This document shows positions 19,822 through 27,601 of a DNA stretch of 27,601 nucleotides, in pieces (the stretch's first letter is position 1; each line of letters starts with the position of its first letter). The notes under the pieces were generated by a model. That model did not search any database. It was not told where the DNA came from and saw only the letters and a program-made list of their open reading frames with translations. The translations under genes were made by a program, and so were the position numbers. This stretch comes from Micavibrio aeruginosavorus. GTDB taxonomy: Bacteria; Pseudomonadota; Alphaproteobacteria; Micavibrionales; Micavibrionaceae. The stretch spans positions 1-27,601 of the forward strand of contig QFQB01000026.1 of assembly GCA_003241475.1 (NCBI GenBank), given 5' to 3'.

Positions 19822-22473
19822 TTAGTAAAGTCCGCCGGTGCCCGAGAAATCGGAATTGTCTTGCGGGGGTTGCTGTGTCGGCGCGGGATAGACGGGAGCA
19901 GGGGCCGCATTGTCCCGTTCGCGCGAAAAGCTGGTGAAGGAATCGTCGGCGGAAGGATAAGGGGCAGGCGCGAAAGGCTGTTGTTCAATTTCTCCGGCAG
20001 GCGCGGGAAGATCGCCCGTCATGGCTTCAGGCGCGCCGTCAGCCGCCGCATTGTTCGCATCATAAGGGCTTTCCGCGCCATCGCTGTAGGCGCTGACGGC
20101 TTGGTCGCCGCCGATCACAGTATTATCGAGGACGTAGTCGTCAAGATTGGGCTCCGTGCCTGTGACAAAGGCTTCCCAAATCATATGCTTGTCCCCGGGT
20201 TGGGCCGCGCGGCCCGTATCGGCGTTGATGCGCACGTTCTTGATGCCGGGGGGGACGCGGAACGGGGTCGGCGGCGTGTCTTTGAGCGCTTCTTTCATAA
20301 AGGCGCCAAAGATCGGAGCCGCAGTGGAACCGCCCGTCTCGCGCTTGCCCAAAGATTTCGGATCGTCAAAGCCGACGAACACCCCGACGACAAGGTCAGG
20401 CGAAAACCCGACAAACCATGTGTCCTTCGATTTGTTGGTCGTACCCGTCTTCCCCGCAAGCGGACGGCCCAGTTCGGCAAGCTTGGCCGCCGTGCCGCGC
20501 TGTACCACGCCTTCGAGAATGGAAACCATTTGGTAGGATGTGCGCTCGTCGGCGATCTGCTCGCGCCCGTCGGGCACTTCGGGCGTGGATTGGCCATCCC
20601 AGCGGATCAATTTGCCGCAGTTGGGGCAAGGGCGGTTGTCGTAGGAATAGATGGTCTTGCCGCGGCGATCCTGAATGCGGTCGACGATGGTCGGCGTGAT
20701 TTTTTTGCCGCCGTTGACCAGCATGGCATAGGCATTGGTCAGCTTTAACAAGGTCGTCTCGCCCGCGCCGAGCGCATAGGACAAATATGGTTTCATATCA
20801 TCGGCGATGCCGAAGCGTTTGGCGTATTCCACGACGGTCGGCATTCCAAGGTGAGCGGCAAGACGCACCGTCATCAGGTTTCTTGATTTCTCTACGCCTA
20901 CGCGGATCGGCGTAGGTCCGTAATACTGGCCGGAGTAATTGGTGGGGCTCCAGAAACTGCCCGGCGATTGTTCCATGGTAAAAGGCGCATCGAGAACGCG
21001 CGTTGCGGGCGTGAAGCCTTTATCAAGCGCGGCAAGATAGATAAAGGGTTTGAAGGCGGAACCGGGCTGGCGTTTGGCTTGTGTCGCGCGGTTGAATTGG
21101 GACGGCCCGTATTTCCAGCCGCCCTGAATAGCGAGAACGCGCCCCGTGTGTGGGTCCATGGCGACAAGCGCGCCCTGCACAGCGGGAATTTGCTGCAATT
21201 CCCAGTTCGGTTTTTTGCTGGTGCCGATGTTGTGTACGAAAATAACATCGCCTGACTTCAAGACCTGATTGACGGCTGTGATTTCTGGGCCGAGGGCATA
21301 GCATTCCTCAAGACATTTGCGAGCCCACTGCACCCCGGACAACGGCAGTGTCGCCGTATCTTTGTCTGCAAAACCGATTTTGGCGGACGCTGCGCCGCCC
21401 TCCAGCACCACAGCCAGCGCCCAGTCGGACGGCATATTGTCCGGCTCTTCAACTTTCAAAAGCTGCGCCGCCCAGTCGTCCATGGAATCGATGTGCTGGA
21501 ACGGGCCGCGCCATCCATGGCGTCGGTCATACTCCATCAAACCCTGACGAAGCGAACGCTGGGCAATGTCCTGCAAGCGCGGATCAACGGATGTGCGAAC
21601 GGCCAATCCGCCTTGATACAGGCTTTCTTCGCCGTATTGAGCTTTTAATTGACGGCGGACATCTTCGGCGAAGAACGGGGCGGAGACGACATCGGATTCA
21701 TCTTTCAGAGTCATGGCGAGCGGGGACGCTGTGGCCAGTTCCGCTTGCGACTTTGTGATATAGCCGTCTTCGAGCATGCGCCCGACAACCCAATTGCGGC
21801 GGGCGAGCGCGGCATTGTGTTTGCGCACGGGATGGTAATTGTTCGGGGCCTTGGGAAGGGCCGCAAGATACGCGACTTCAGCTACATTCAGGTCATCGAG
21901 TTTCTTGTCGAAATAAGTCTGTGCGGCAGCGGCGACGCCGTAGGATCTTTGGCCAAGATAGATTTCGTTCAGGTAAAGCTCAAGGATCTGGTCCTTGGTC
22001 ATGGCCTTTTCCATGCGCGTGGCCAGAATGGCTTCGCGGATTTTACGCTCGTAAGAACGCTCGTTGGTCAAAAGGAAGTTTTTGGCCACCTGTTGCGTAA
22101 TGGTAGATGCGCCGACGAGTCGTCCGCCTCCCGTAAAATTTCTCAGTGCCGCGCGCGCGATAGCGACAATGTCCACGCCGGGGTGGGTATAAAAATTCTG
22201 ATCCTCGGCGGCGATAAACGCATTCTTTACTTGATCGGGAATGGCGCCGATAGGGACGAACACGCGGCGTTCTTGCGCATATTCCGCAAGCAAACGTCCA
22301 TCACCAGCGTAAATACGCGTGACGATCGGCGGTTCGTATTTCTTGAGCTGGGAATAATCGGGAAGATCGCGCGTGTAATGCTTGTAGCCCAGATAAGCGG
22401 CGCCGGCGGCCAAGACGCCGCCAAGCAGTCCAAGATAGAAAAGGGCTATGAAGATCTTTCCCAAAAAGCGCAT
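19822..22473 (-). CDS. mrcA: Bifunctional penicillin-binding protein 1A
   Basis: This 883-residue inner-membrane protein polymerises and cross-links peptidoglycan. One N-terminal membrane segment (about 7-29) is followed by the GT51 glycosyltransferase domain, with catalytic Glu90 in AAEDQNFYTHPGVD and GASTITQQ, RKIREAILA and LYLNEIYLG. The transpeptidase domain has Ser472 in SAFK, SRN at 530-532 and KTGT at 675-678. An inserted OB-like region lies at about 320-430. A CPNC motif (616-619) sits between SRN and KTGT and may bind metal. The C-terminal 120 residues are Pro/Ala-rich and disordered. It lies 61 bp behind mlaF on the same strand. No clear Shine-Dalgarno sequence precedes the ATG. Confidence 0.97.
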   Translation of the reverse strand: MRFLGKIFIALFYLGLLGGVLAAGAAYLGYKHYTRDLPDYSQLKKYEPPIVTRIYAGDGRLLAEYAQERRVFVPIGAIPDQVKNAFIAAEDQNFYTHPGVDIVAIARAALRNFTGGGRLVGASTITQQVAKNFLLTNERSYERKIREAILATRMEKAMTKDQILELYLNEIYLGQRSYGVAAAAQTYFDKKLDDLNVAEVAYLAALPKAPNNYHPVRKHNAALARRNWVVGRMLEDGYITKSQAELATASPLAMTLKDESDVVSAPFFAEDVRRQLKAQYGEESLYQGGLAVRTSVDPRLQDIAQRSLRQGLMEYDRRHGWRGPFQHIDSMDDWAAQLLKVEEPDNMPSDWALAVVLEGGAASAKIGFADKDTATLPLSGVQWARKCLEECYALGPEITAVNQVLKSGDVIFVHNIGTSKKPNWELQQIPAVQGALVAMDPHTGRVLAIQGGWKYGPSQFNRATQAKRQPGSAFKPFIYLAALDKGFTPATRVLDAPFTMEQSPGSFWSPTNYSGQYYGPTPIRVGVEKSRNLMTVRLAAHLGMPTVVEYAKRFGIADDMKPYLSYALGAGETTLLKLTNAYAMLVNGGKKITPTIVDRIQDRRGKTIYSYDNRPCPNCGKLIRWDGQSTPEVPDGREQIADERTSYQMVSILEGVVQRGTAAKLAELGRPLAGKTGTTNKSKDTWFVGFSPDLVVGVFVGFDDPKSLGKRETGGSTAAPIFGAFMKEALKDTPPTPFRVPPGIKNVRINADTGRAAQPGDKHMIWEAFVTGTEPNLDDYVLDNTVIGGDQAVSAYSDGAESPYDANNAAADGAPEAMTGDLPAPAGEIEQQPFAPAPYPSADDSFTSFSRERDNAAPAPVYPAPTQQPPQDNSDFSGTGGLY

Positions 22474-22534
22474 GGCATTTTATTGCATATCTTGAAGGCA
22501 CAATAAAGGCGCAAACGGCTACGGCTCTAAGGAA

Positions 22535-23341
22535 TTACAGGCTTTTAAAGCTGGCGTGCTTGGTGATCGGGCCTTCGGCGCGCCCGTGTATAAACTGTTC
22601 CACATAGGGATTTCCGGAATGATCCAGATCCGCCACCTTGCCATGCCAGATGATCTTTCCGGCATGGATCATGGCCACATGGTCCGCGATCTTGCGGGCG
22701 GATGCCATATCATGGGTAATGGAAAGCGCGGTCGCGCCCAGATCCTTGACGCAATCGACGATCAGGTCGTTGATGACATCAGCCATGATAGGGTCCAGCC
22801 CGGTGGTCGGCTCGTCAAAAAAGATGATTTCCGGGTTTGTCGCGATGGCGCGGGCAAGGCCGACGCGTTTTTGCATCCCGCCCGACAGCTCTGCGGGAAA
22901 CAGATCCGCGACGTTCGAAGCAAGGCCCACTTGCGCCAGTTTTTTCAAAGCAATTTCGCGCGCGTCCTTCGGGTCCATCTTGCGGGCTTGGATCAGGCCG
23001 AAAGCCACATTTTCCCACACGCGCATGGAATCGAACAGGGCCGCGCCCTGAAACAGCATGCCGAACTTGGACATCATGGCGTCGCGCTCGGAAGAGGTGC
23101 AATTCGTCATTTCCTTGCCATCGACCATGATAGAGCCGGAATCGGGTTTGATTAGGCCCAAAATAGTTTTGATGGTGACGGATTTGCCCGTCCCCGAACC
23201 GCCGATAATGACCAGAGATTCGCCGGGCGCGATAGTCAGGTTGACGCCGTCCAGAACGATCTTCGGGCCAAAAGCCTTTTTAACGTCGCGCATGGCGATT
23301 TTCGGCGTAGAGGCCATTTTGTGCGCGCCGTTCGAAGTCAT
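22535..23341 (-). CDS. mlaF: MlaF-type phospholipid ABC transporter ATP-binding protein
   Basis: This 268-residue ATPase energises an MCE-type (Mla) lipid transporter. Walker A is GGSGTGKS (47-54), the signature LSGGMQKR (152-159), Walker B FFDEPTTGLD (174-183) and the switch His210. LSGGMQKRVGLARAIA and GLDPIMADVINDLI are characteristic of MlaF/Mkl rather than other ABC families. The ATG overlaps the mlaE stop by four bases (ATGA), so the two are translationally coupled. No mlaD, mlaB or mlaC is adjacent; mrcA follows instead. Confidence 0.96.
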   Translation of the reverse strand: MTSNGAHKMASTPKIAMRDVKKAFGPKIVLDGVNLTIAPGESLVIIGGSGTGKSVTIKTILGLIKPDSGSIMVDGKEMTNCTSSERDAMMSKFGMLFQGAALFDSMRVWENVAFGLIQARKMDPKDAREIALKKLAQVGLASNVADLFPAELSGGMQKRVGLARAIATNPEIIFFDEPTTGLDPIMADVINDLIVDCVKDLGATALSITHDMASARKIADHVAMIHAGKIIWHGKVADLDHSGNPYVEQFIHGRAEGPITKHASFKSL

Positions 23342-24150
23342 GAGAAGAAAACCTTTGTCAGGATAAAGTTGAAAATCAGGATCAGGATGGAAGCAGACAC
23401 CACAGCATAAGTCGTTGCCGTTCCCACGCCTTGCGCGCCGCGCCCTGAATTAAAGCCGTGATAGCAGCCCATCATAGTTACGATAAAGCCGAACATAGCC
23501 GCTTTGAACAGTCCGGAGGCCACATCGTTCACTTCCAGGATATCCCATGTCTGGTTGAGGTAGCTGCCTTCGGAAAAGCCCAGCGTGTAGATGGAGACAA
23601 TGTATCCGCCGTAAATCCCGATGATGTCCGCGATCAGAACGAGCGCAGGCAGCATCAGCGTTCCGGCGATAATGCGCGGGACGATCAGATATTTATAAGG
23701 ATTGACGGACAAGGTTGTCAGCGCGTCGATCTGTTCCGTCACGCGCATGGTGCCGATTTCGGCGGCGATGCTTGCCCCGATGCGGCCCGCAACCATCAGG
23801 CCCGCCAGAACGGGCGCGAGTTCGCGGGTAACGGACAAGGCCACGACGCTGGCGATCGCGCTTTCGGCGTTGAAGCGGCTAAAACCCGTATAGGATTGCA
23901 AGGCCAGAACCATCCCGGTGAAAATAGCCGTCATGCCGACGACGGGCAGGGAGTAATAGCCTATGTCGATAAACTGGCGCAGGATCAGCTTCGGATACCA
24001 CGGCGGCGTGAAAACATGGCGGATGGACTGGCCGATAAAAATCGCCATCGCGCCGATGGATTCTAAAAATTTGAGGATGCTATGGCCGACTGTCTCACAG
24101 ATATTCAAGAGAATGCCCAAGACGGCGGCTGGCTGCTGTGTGTCACTCAT
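23338..24150 (-). CDS. mlaE: MlaE-family lipid ABC transporter permease
   Basis: This 270-residue integral membrane permease partners with MlaF. It has an N-terminal amphipathic segment and about five or six hydrophobic helices (roughly 60-85, 105-125, 155-185, 205-230 and 245-268). Family motifs are FTGMVLALQSY, ELAPVLAGLMVAGRIGASIAAEIGTMRVTEQIDAL and GCYHGFNSGRGAQGVGTATTYAVV, the last being the conserved cytoplasmic loop that contacts the ATPase. The start ATG at 24150 has no clear Shine-Dalgarno sequence. A terminator-like hairpin separates it from alr. Confidence 0.95.
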   Translation of the reverse strand: MSDTQQPAAVLGILLNICETVGHSILKFLESIGAMAIFIGQSIRHVFTPPWYPKLILRQFIDIGYYSLPVVGMTAIFTGMVLALQSYTGFSRFNAESAIASVVALSVTRELAPVLAGLMVAGRIGASIAAEIGTMRVTEQIDALTTLSVNPYKYLIVPRIIAGTLMLPALVLIADIIGIYGGYIVSIYTLGFSEGSYLNQTWDILEVNDVASGLFKAAMFGFIVTMMGCYHGFNSGRGAQGVGTATTYAVVSASILILIFNFILTKVFFS

Positions 24151-24213
24151 GCGGGTAAAAAACTTTCAAAAAGCGAAACCAATTCAGTTTCTTAACCTTT
24201 TTGAGCCGTCCTG

Positions 24214-24234
24214 AAAAGCCTCTTTATGGCTTTT
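24214..24234. terminator. Terminator-like hairpin after alr
   Basis: AAAAGCC (24214-24220) and GGCTTTT (24228-24234) are perfect inverted arms with a 7-nt loop, just past the alr stop. The T-run on the minus strand is only the TTTT at the end of the stem, so termination may be partial and mlaEF-mrcA may still receive read-through. Confidence 0.5.
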
Positions 24235-24242
24235 GGCGGCAT

Positions 24243-25328
24243 TTAAGGCGTGTAAACCCTGTGATAACGCCGCCCCAGATCGGTCAAGATTTCATAACCG
24301 ATCGTGCCGCAATCACGGGCAAACGTATCGACGTCTTGATGGGGCCCAACGACTTCCATGAGATCGCCCGCCTGCGGGGGGGCATTTTTCACGGCGGCCA
24401 GATCGACGATGATAAGGTCCATCGAAACCCGTCCGACGATGGGACAGGGTTGCCCGTTCCAGTAAAATTTTGCCTTGTTCGATCCGCTTCGCAAAAACCC
24501 GTCCGCATATCCGGCGGCGAGGGTCGCGGTCATGGTGTCGCGTTCAAAGACATGGGTGGCGCCATAGCCGGCACTTTGTCCGGCCTTCACTTTGCGGGTT
24601 TGCAAGACGCGGCTTTTCAGGGACACGACGGGGAGCATCGGATTCACGGCTTCAGGCGTTGGATTTCCTCCGTAAAGTGCAAAACCTGGACGAACGAGAT
24701 CATAATGCCACGCAACGTCTCGAAAAATACCGGAAGAGTTGCACAAGGATTTCGCTACGTTGGGGAATCTTTGTGCGATCCGCATGAATATTGCGTTCTG
24801 CTGTATATTCATGGGATTGTCTTTCTCATCGCTACAGGCGAAGTGGCTCATTGCCAATTGCAGATCGAAATTTTTCAGAATCTGCAGGTTTTGTAGCAAA
24901 TACTCTGTTTCATCGCTACCAAGCCCCAGCCTGTTCATGCCGGTATCGAAATGGATGGCGGCAGGAATCAATTTCTCCGCGCCATGTTGCGACCATTGCT
25001 CGATCTGTTCGATCGAAGCCAGAACGGGGACGATATTGTGCGCGAGATAAAAATCTTCTGCGCCCTTGTAAAGACCGCCAAGCACAAAAATCCGCACTGT
25101 TTTGTCGATGTCGCGAATTTGCGCGGCTTCGTCCGGCGTGGCCACGAAGAAATCACGGCATCCGGCTTCAAACAGCGCCTTGAAGACTGGCGCGGCTCCG
25201 AGGCCGTATCCGTCGGCCTTGATAACGCCGGCCGCCTTTGCCTTGGTGCGGCCTAGAATGATTTTGTAATTATCTTTCAACGCGGCGAGCGATATTTCCA
25301 AAATGGTGGGCGCGTGGGCGGTAGGCAT
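24243..25328 (-). CDS. alr: Alanine racemase Alr
   Basis: Alr (361 aa) is a PLP enzyme that makes D-alanine for peptidoglycan. The PLP lysine is Lys37 in AGVIKADGYGLG. The second catalytic residue is Tyr255 in SAGYGATHVF, and Arg133 lies in HFDTGMNRLGL. The N-terminal barrel and C-terminal beta-domain (GRVSMDLIIVDL) are complete and of normal length. The ATG at 25328 follows AAGGAT by five bases. In many Alphaproteobacteria alr directly follows dnaB; here a gene on the other strand lies between them, so alr must have its own promoter in 25329-25429. Confidence 0.97.
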   Translation of the reverse strand: MPTAHAPTILEISLAALKDNYKIILGRTKAKAAGVIKADGYGLGAAPVFKALFEAGCRDFFVATPDEAAQIRDIDKTVRIFVLGGLYKGAEDFYLAHNIVPVLASIEQIEQWSQHGAEKLIPAAIHFDTGMNRLGLGSDETEYLLQNLQILKNFDLQLAMSHFACSDEKDNPMNIQQNAIFMRIAQRFPNVAKSLCNSSGIFRDVAWHYDLVRPGFALYGGNPTPEAVNPMLPVVSLKSRVLQTRKVKAGQSAGYGATHVFERDTMTATLAAGYADGFLRSGSNKAKFYWNGQPCPIVGRVSMDLIIVDLAAVKNAPPQAGDLMEVVGPHQDVDTFARDCGTIGYEILTDLGRRYHRVYTP

Positions 25329-25403
25329 AAAAGATCCTTGCAGTCTGCTTGTAAATTATGAAAAGGTCATATGTTTGTAATACAGGACAACAGTAGCATT
25401 ATT

Positions 25404-25409
25404 TATAAT
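25404..25409 (+). promoter_or_regulatory. Perfect -10 hexamer before the unknown gene
   Basis: TATAAT at 25404-25409 lies 20 bp upstream of the ATG at 25430. No good -35 sits 16-18 bp before it (TACAGG at 25381-25386). The region also separates the divergent alr gene, whose promoter was not identified with confidence (TTACAA and CATAAT on the minus strand are only 14 bp apart). Confidence 0.45.
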
Positions 25410-25429
25410 ACGCGTAAGGATGAGTTGAT

Positions 25430-25861
25430 ATGGGCAATATTTCACCGATCGGGCAGCGCAAGGAAGAAAACGTTGAATCCGGGCTTTTAAGGGTTTCACC
25501 GGCATATCTTAAACGGCACTTTGCCGAATCCACCAAATTGCTGACAAGCGCCAACCTGTATAATTTTGTAGGCCTGTCCGGAACGCGCCTGAACACCATT
25601 CTTGAATGCGTGGAGAAATTGAAAAGCGTGTATCCGCCTTATCATCCCGGAGCGCATGCCATCGAACAGCAATCTTCGCTGGCCTTGGCCGCATCCGTGC
25701 GGGTCATCGCCCATTACATCGACAAGGGCGAGCCCGAGAGGGCGGTCGAGTATGAGTGGCACAAAATGCTGGCCAAGGTCGGTGATGATTTTGTGGCGCT
25801 GGCGATCAAACATGCGGCGGATATTCCAAAAGGGCAAGATACGCCACGATTGGCGCACTAG
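25430..25861 (+). CDS. Hypothetical protein, 143 aa, between alr and dnaB
   Basis: I do not recognise this protein. The ATG at 25430 follows AAGGAT by eight bases and a TATAAT box, which supports expression. The sequence looks soluble and mostly helical, with no signal peptide or membrane segment. Notable parts are VSPAYLKRHFAESTKLLTSANLYN, YPPYHPGAHAIEQQSSLALAAS and a C-terminal helix ending ALAIKHAADIP. It has one cysteine. The stop overlaps the dnaB stop by 4 bp on the opposite strand. Codon use resembles its neighbours, so it may be a lineage-specific gene rather than a recent import. Confidence 0.7.
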   Translation: MGNISPIGQRKEENVESGLLRVSPAYLKRHFAESTKLLTSANLYNFVGLSGTRLNTILECVEKLKSVYPPYHPGAHAIEQQSSLALAASVRVIAHYIDKGEPERAVEYEWHKMLAKVGDDFVALAIKHAADIPKGQDTPRLAH

Positions 25862-27339
25862 CCGTAGCGCTTTTCCAAATCGCCAAAGCGCGTGATGTTG
25901 GAATCGAAGAAGAGCTGGACAGTTCCAATCGGACCGTGACGCTGTTTAGCCACGATCACTTCGGCCACATTCGCGGATTCCGCCAGCTGTTCCTGCCACG
26001 CCTGATATTGATCGTTGAATTTTTCGTTGTTCGCGCCTGATTTTTGCGGCTCGCGGCGGGACAGGTAATATTCATGGCGGTAGATGAACATCACGACGTC
26101 CGCGTCCTGCTCGATCGATCCGGATTCCCGAAGGTCGGAGAGCATAGGGCGGTTGTCTTCACGCTGTTCAACAGCACGCGAGAGCTGTGAGAGCGCAATG
26201 ACTGGAATGCTGAGTTCCTTGGCAATGGCTTTCAGACCGCGGGTAATCTCCGAAATCTCCAGAACGCGGTTTCCTTCGGATTGGCGCGTGCCCGATCCTT
26301 GCAAGAGCTGCAAGTAATCAACGATTAACAAGTCAAGACCGTGCTGACGTTTCAGGCGGCGGGCTCGGGCTCGGACTTGGCCGATGGAGAGGGCGGGTGT
26401 ATCGTCGATATAGAGCGGAATGGTCGAAAGTTTTTGTGATGCTTGCACGAAGCTGATGAATTCGTGCTCCTTGATATTTCCTTTACGGATGGCATCGCCT
26501 GAGATTCCCGAACAATCGGAAATAATGCGCGTGGCCAACTGGTCGGAACTCATCTCGAGAGAGAAGAAGCCCACGCGGCCGCCGCCAACCTTGTTTTCGG
26601 CAAAGGCCTTGGCGGCGTTGAAGGCGATGTTGACGGCCAAGGACGTTTTACCCATCGATGGACGCGCGGCCAAAATCAAAAGGTCCGAATTGTGCAAACC
26701 GCCGAGTTTGTGATCAAGATCAACAAGACCTGTCGTCACGCCCGTAACATGCGAATCCGCATGATAGGCTTTTTCCGCGTGCTCCAGTGCTATCTTGACG
26801 GAATCGCGCAACGTGACAAAGCCTGTCTGGCCGGATGATCCCGTTTCCGCCAACTTAAACAAGCGGCTTTCCGCTTCGGCGATGATGTTGTCCGCATCCT
26901 GATCCATGGAGAAGCTGAACGCCATGCTGGAGACATCCTGATTGAAACGTATGATTTCGCGGCGCATATGGCGGTCATAGATCGTGTCCGCATAATCCTT
27001 GATGTCGTTGAGCAACGGCACTTCGGTAGCAAGCTCGACGAGGTACCGCGTGCCGCCGACGGTGGCGAGCCCTTCATCTTTTTCGAAATAATCTTTGAGC
27101 GTTGTGGCCTTTGCCTCAAGACCCTTGTCGATCATCCGCAAGATCGTATCGTAAATCTTGCCGTGTGTTGGATGGCTGAAATGCTCCGGCTTGATCTTGT
27201 CGCTCACTTTTTCGATGTTGCGGTTGTCGATCAGCAGCATACCGAGCAAACCCTGCTCTGCCTCCAGGTTGTGGGGCAGGGTGCGGTGGGCGAGCGGATC
27301 GCCATCGACGACCTTAAACTGGGCGGAATCATAAGACAT
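25858..27339 (-). CDS. dnaB: Replicative DNA helicase DnaB
   Basis: DnaB (493 aa) is the hexameric helicase that unwinds DNA at the replication fork. The N-terminal primase-interaction domain begins LPHNLEAEQGLLGMLLIDN (21-39). The RecA-like domain has Walker A ARPSMGKTS (225-233, Lys231), FFSLEMS, Walker B LLIVDYLQLL with Asp341, and LSQLSRAVEQREDNRPMLSDLRESGSIEQDADVVMFIYR with the arginine finger near 421. It ends VAKQRHGPIGTVQLFFD, as in all DnaB proteins. No intein is present. It follows rplI, with a terminator between them. Confidence 0.98.
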   Translation of the reverse strand: MSYDSAQFKVVDGDPLAHRTLPHNLEAEQGLLGMLLIDNRNIEKVSDKIKPEHFSHPTHGKIYDTILRMIDKGLEAKATTLKDYFEKDEGLATVGGTRYLVELATEVPLLNDIKDYADTIYDRHMRREIIRFNQDVSSMAFSFSMDQDADNIIAEAESRLFKLAETGSSGQTGFVTLRDSVKIALEHAEKAYHADSHVTGVTTGLVDLDHKLGGLHNSDLLILAARPSMGKTSLAVNIAFNAAKAFAENKVGGGRVGFFSLEMSSDQLATRIISDCSGISGDAIRKGNIKEHEFISFVQASQKLSTIPLYIDDTPALSIGQVRARARRLKRQHGLDLLIVDYLQLLQGSGTRQSEGNRVLEISEITRGLKAIAKELSIPVIALSQLSRAVEQREDNRPMLSDLRESGSIEQDADVVMFIYRHEYYLSRREPQKSGANNEKFNDQYQAWQEQLAESANVAEVIVAKQRHGPIGTVQLFFDSNITRFGDLEKRYG

Positions 27340-27434
27340 GGGCCTATGATAATTCGTACCTACTAAATTTAACAGCGATGGTTTGCGCTTGAAGAAATAT
27401 AATCGTCGGTAACATCGTGGATAGATCTGTGAAT

Positions 27435-27468
27435 AAAAAACCCCTGCTTTTTATGGGCAGGGGTTTTT
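27435..27468. terminator. Intrinsic terminator between rplI and dnaB
   Basis: CCCCTGC (27441-27447) and GCAGGGG (27457-27463) form a perfect stem, extended by A-run/T-run pairing (27435-27440 with 27464-27468). On the minus strand it ends in six T's, 23 bp after the rplI stop. It can work in both directions. Confidence 0.88.
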
Positions 27469-27491
27469 GAATGTTTAAGGCCTTGATGGAA

Positions 27492-27601
27492 TTAGCCGAT
27501 TTCGGTTGCGGTCTCTTCTTCAACAGCAACGGCTTTTTTCGGCTTTTTGTTGGCCGCTTTTTTCGCTGCCTTTTCAGCATCGGCTTCGGCTTCTTTGGCT
27601 T
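27492..27601 (-). CDS. rplI: C-terminal tail of ribosomal protein L9 (partial)
   Basis: Only the last 35 codons before the TAA at 27492-27494 are inside the window; the gene continues past the end. The tail is rich in Lys, Ala and Glu (EAEADAEKAAKKAANKKPKK, then AVAVEEETATEIG). I assign it to L9 because alphaproteobacterial L9 has this kind of charged extension beyond the E. coli end point, and because rplI normally precedes dnaB. The conserved L9 domains are not visible, so the call rests on context. Confidence 0.65.
   Translation of the reverse strand, partial: AKEAEADAEKAAKKAANKKPKKAVAVEEETATEIG

Noticed and set aside
21649..22506. Plus-strand frame of 285 codons opposite mrcA
   Set aside because: The mrcA catalytic motifs run through the whole region on the minus strand. 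The antisense product shows no domain.
27492..27580. Lysine-rich frame on the minus strand starting at 27580 as a second histone-like protein
   Set aside because: The in-frame reading that ends in TAA at 27492 gives a balanced K/A/E tail expected for L9. The other frame is out of register and runs through the terminator.
1..27601. Search for tRNA, rRNA, CRISPR, transposase, phage or attachment-site signals
   Set aside because: No cloverleaf with TTCGA arm, spaced direct repeats, DDE or integrase motifs, or target duplications were seen by eye.

Overview
The window looks like chromosome of an alphaproteobacterium with intermediate G+C (about half by eye). The grounds are the order rplI-dnaB-alr-mlaE-mlaF, the run thrC / M16 peptidase / RimJ-like acetyltransferase, a SAM-II type methionine riboswitch (a class found mainly in Alphaproteobacteria), an alphaproteobacterial RsmB-like methyltransferase, and an L9 protein with a charged C-terminal tail. 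I cannot name the genus. Most genes are housekeeping. I see no insertion sequence, prophage, CRISPR array, rRNA or tRNA.

Layout. 1-1400: the end of an unrecognised gene, a GNAT acetyltransferase and a tiny secreted protein. 1410-3928: a divergent pair, an Old Yellow Enzyme reductase (-) and an rRNA cytosine methyltransferase (+). 3930-5580: an AT-richer accessory stretch with a pentapeptide-repeat protein, two small unrecognised ORFs with good ribosome binding sites, and a short MarR-type regulator, closed by a bidirectional terminator. 5640-8900: metF-metE (-) behind a promoter and SAM-II riboswitch. 8967-12300: guaA, two exported proteins of unknown role (one with a DxDGDG loop, one DUF4197) and a lysine-rich histone H1-like protein followed by two terminators. 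12455-18384: an M32 carboxypeptidase overlapping an ADP-ribosylglycohydrolase, then thrC, an M16 peptidase and a GNAT enzyme, all on + and tightly packed. 18361-19821: yqgE/algH (-) and a stand-alone periplasmic DsbD-N-like protein (+). 19822-24150: mlaE-mlaF-mrcA (-), an envelope operon. 24243-27601: alr (-), an unknown gene on +, dnaB (-), and the last codons of rplI.

How it fits together. The metF product supplies 5-methyl-THF to MetE, and both appear to be switched off by S-adenosylmethionine through the leader RNA. Alr (D-alanine), MrcA (peptidoglycan polymerisation) and MlaEF (phospholipid transport) form an envelope block. ThrC belongs to the aspartate amino acid family, as does methionine synthesis.

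The strongest regulatory signal is the SAM-II riboswitch at 8793-8839. The least explained parts are 3930-5580 and the unknown gene wedged between dnaB and alr. Four of the five convergent gene junctions have no gap to speak of, or overlap.
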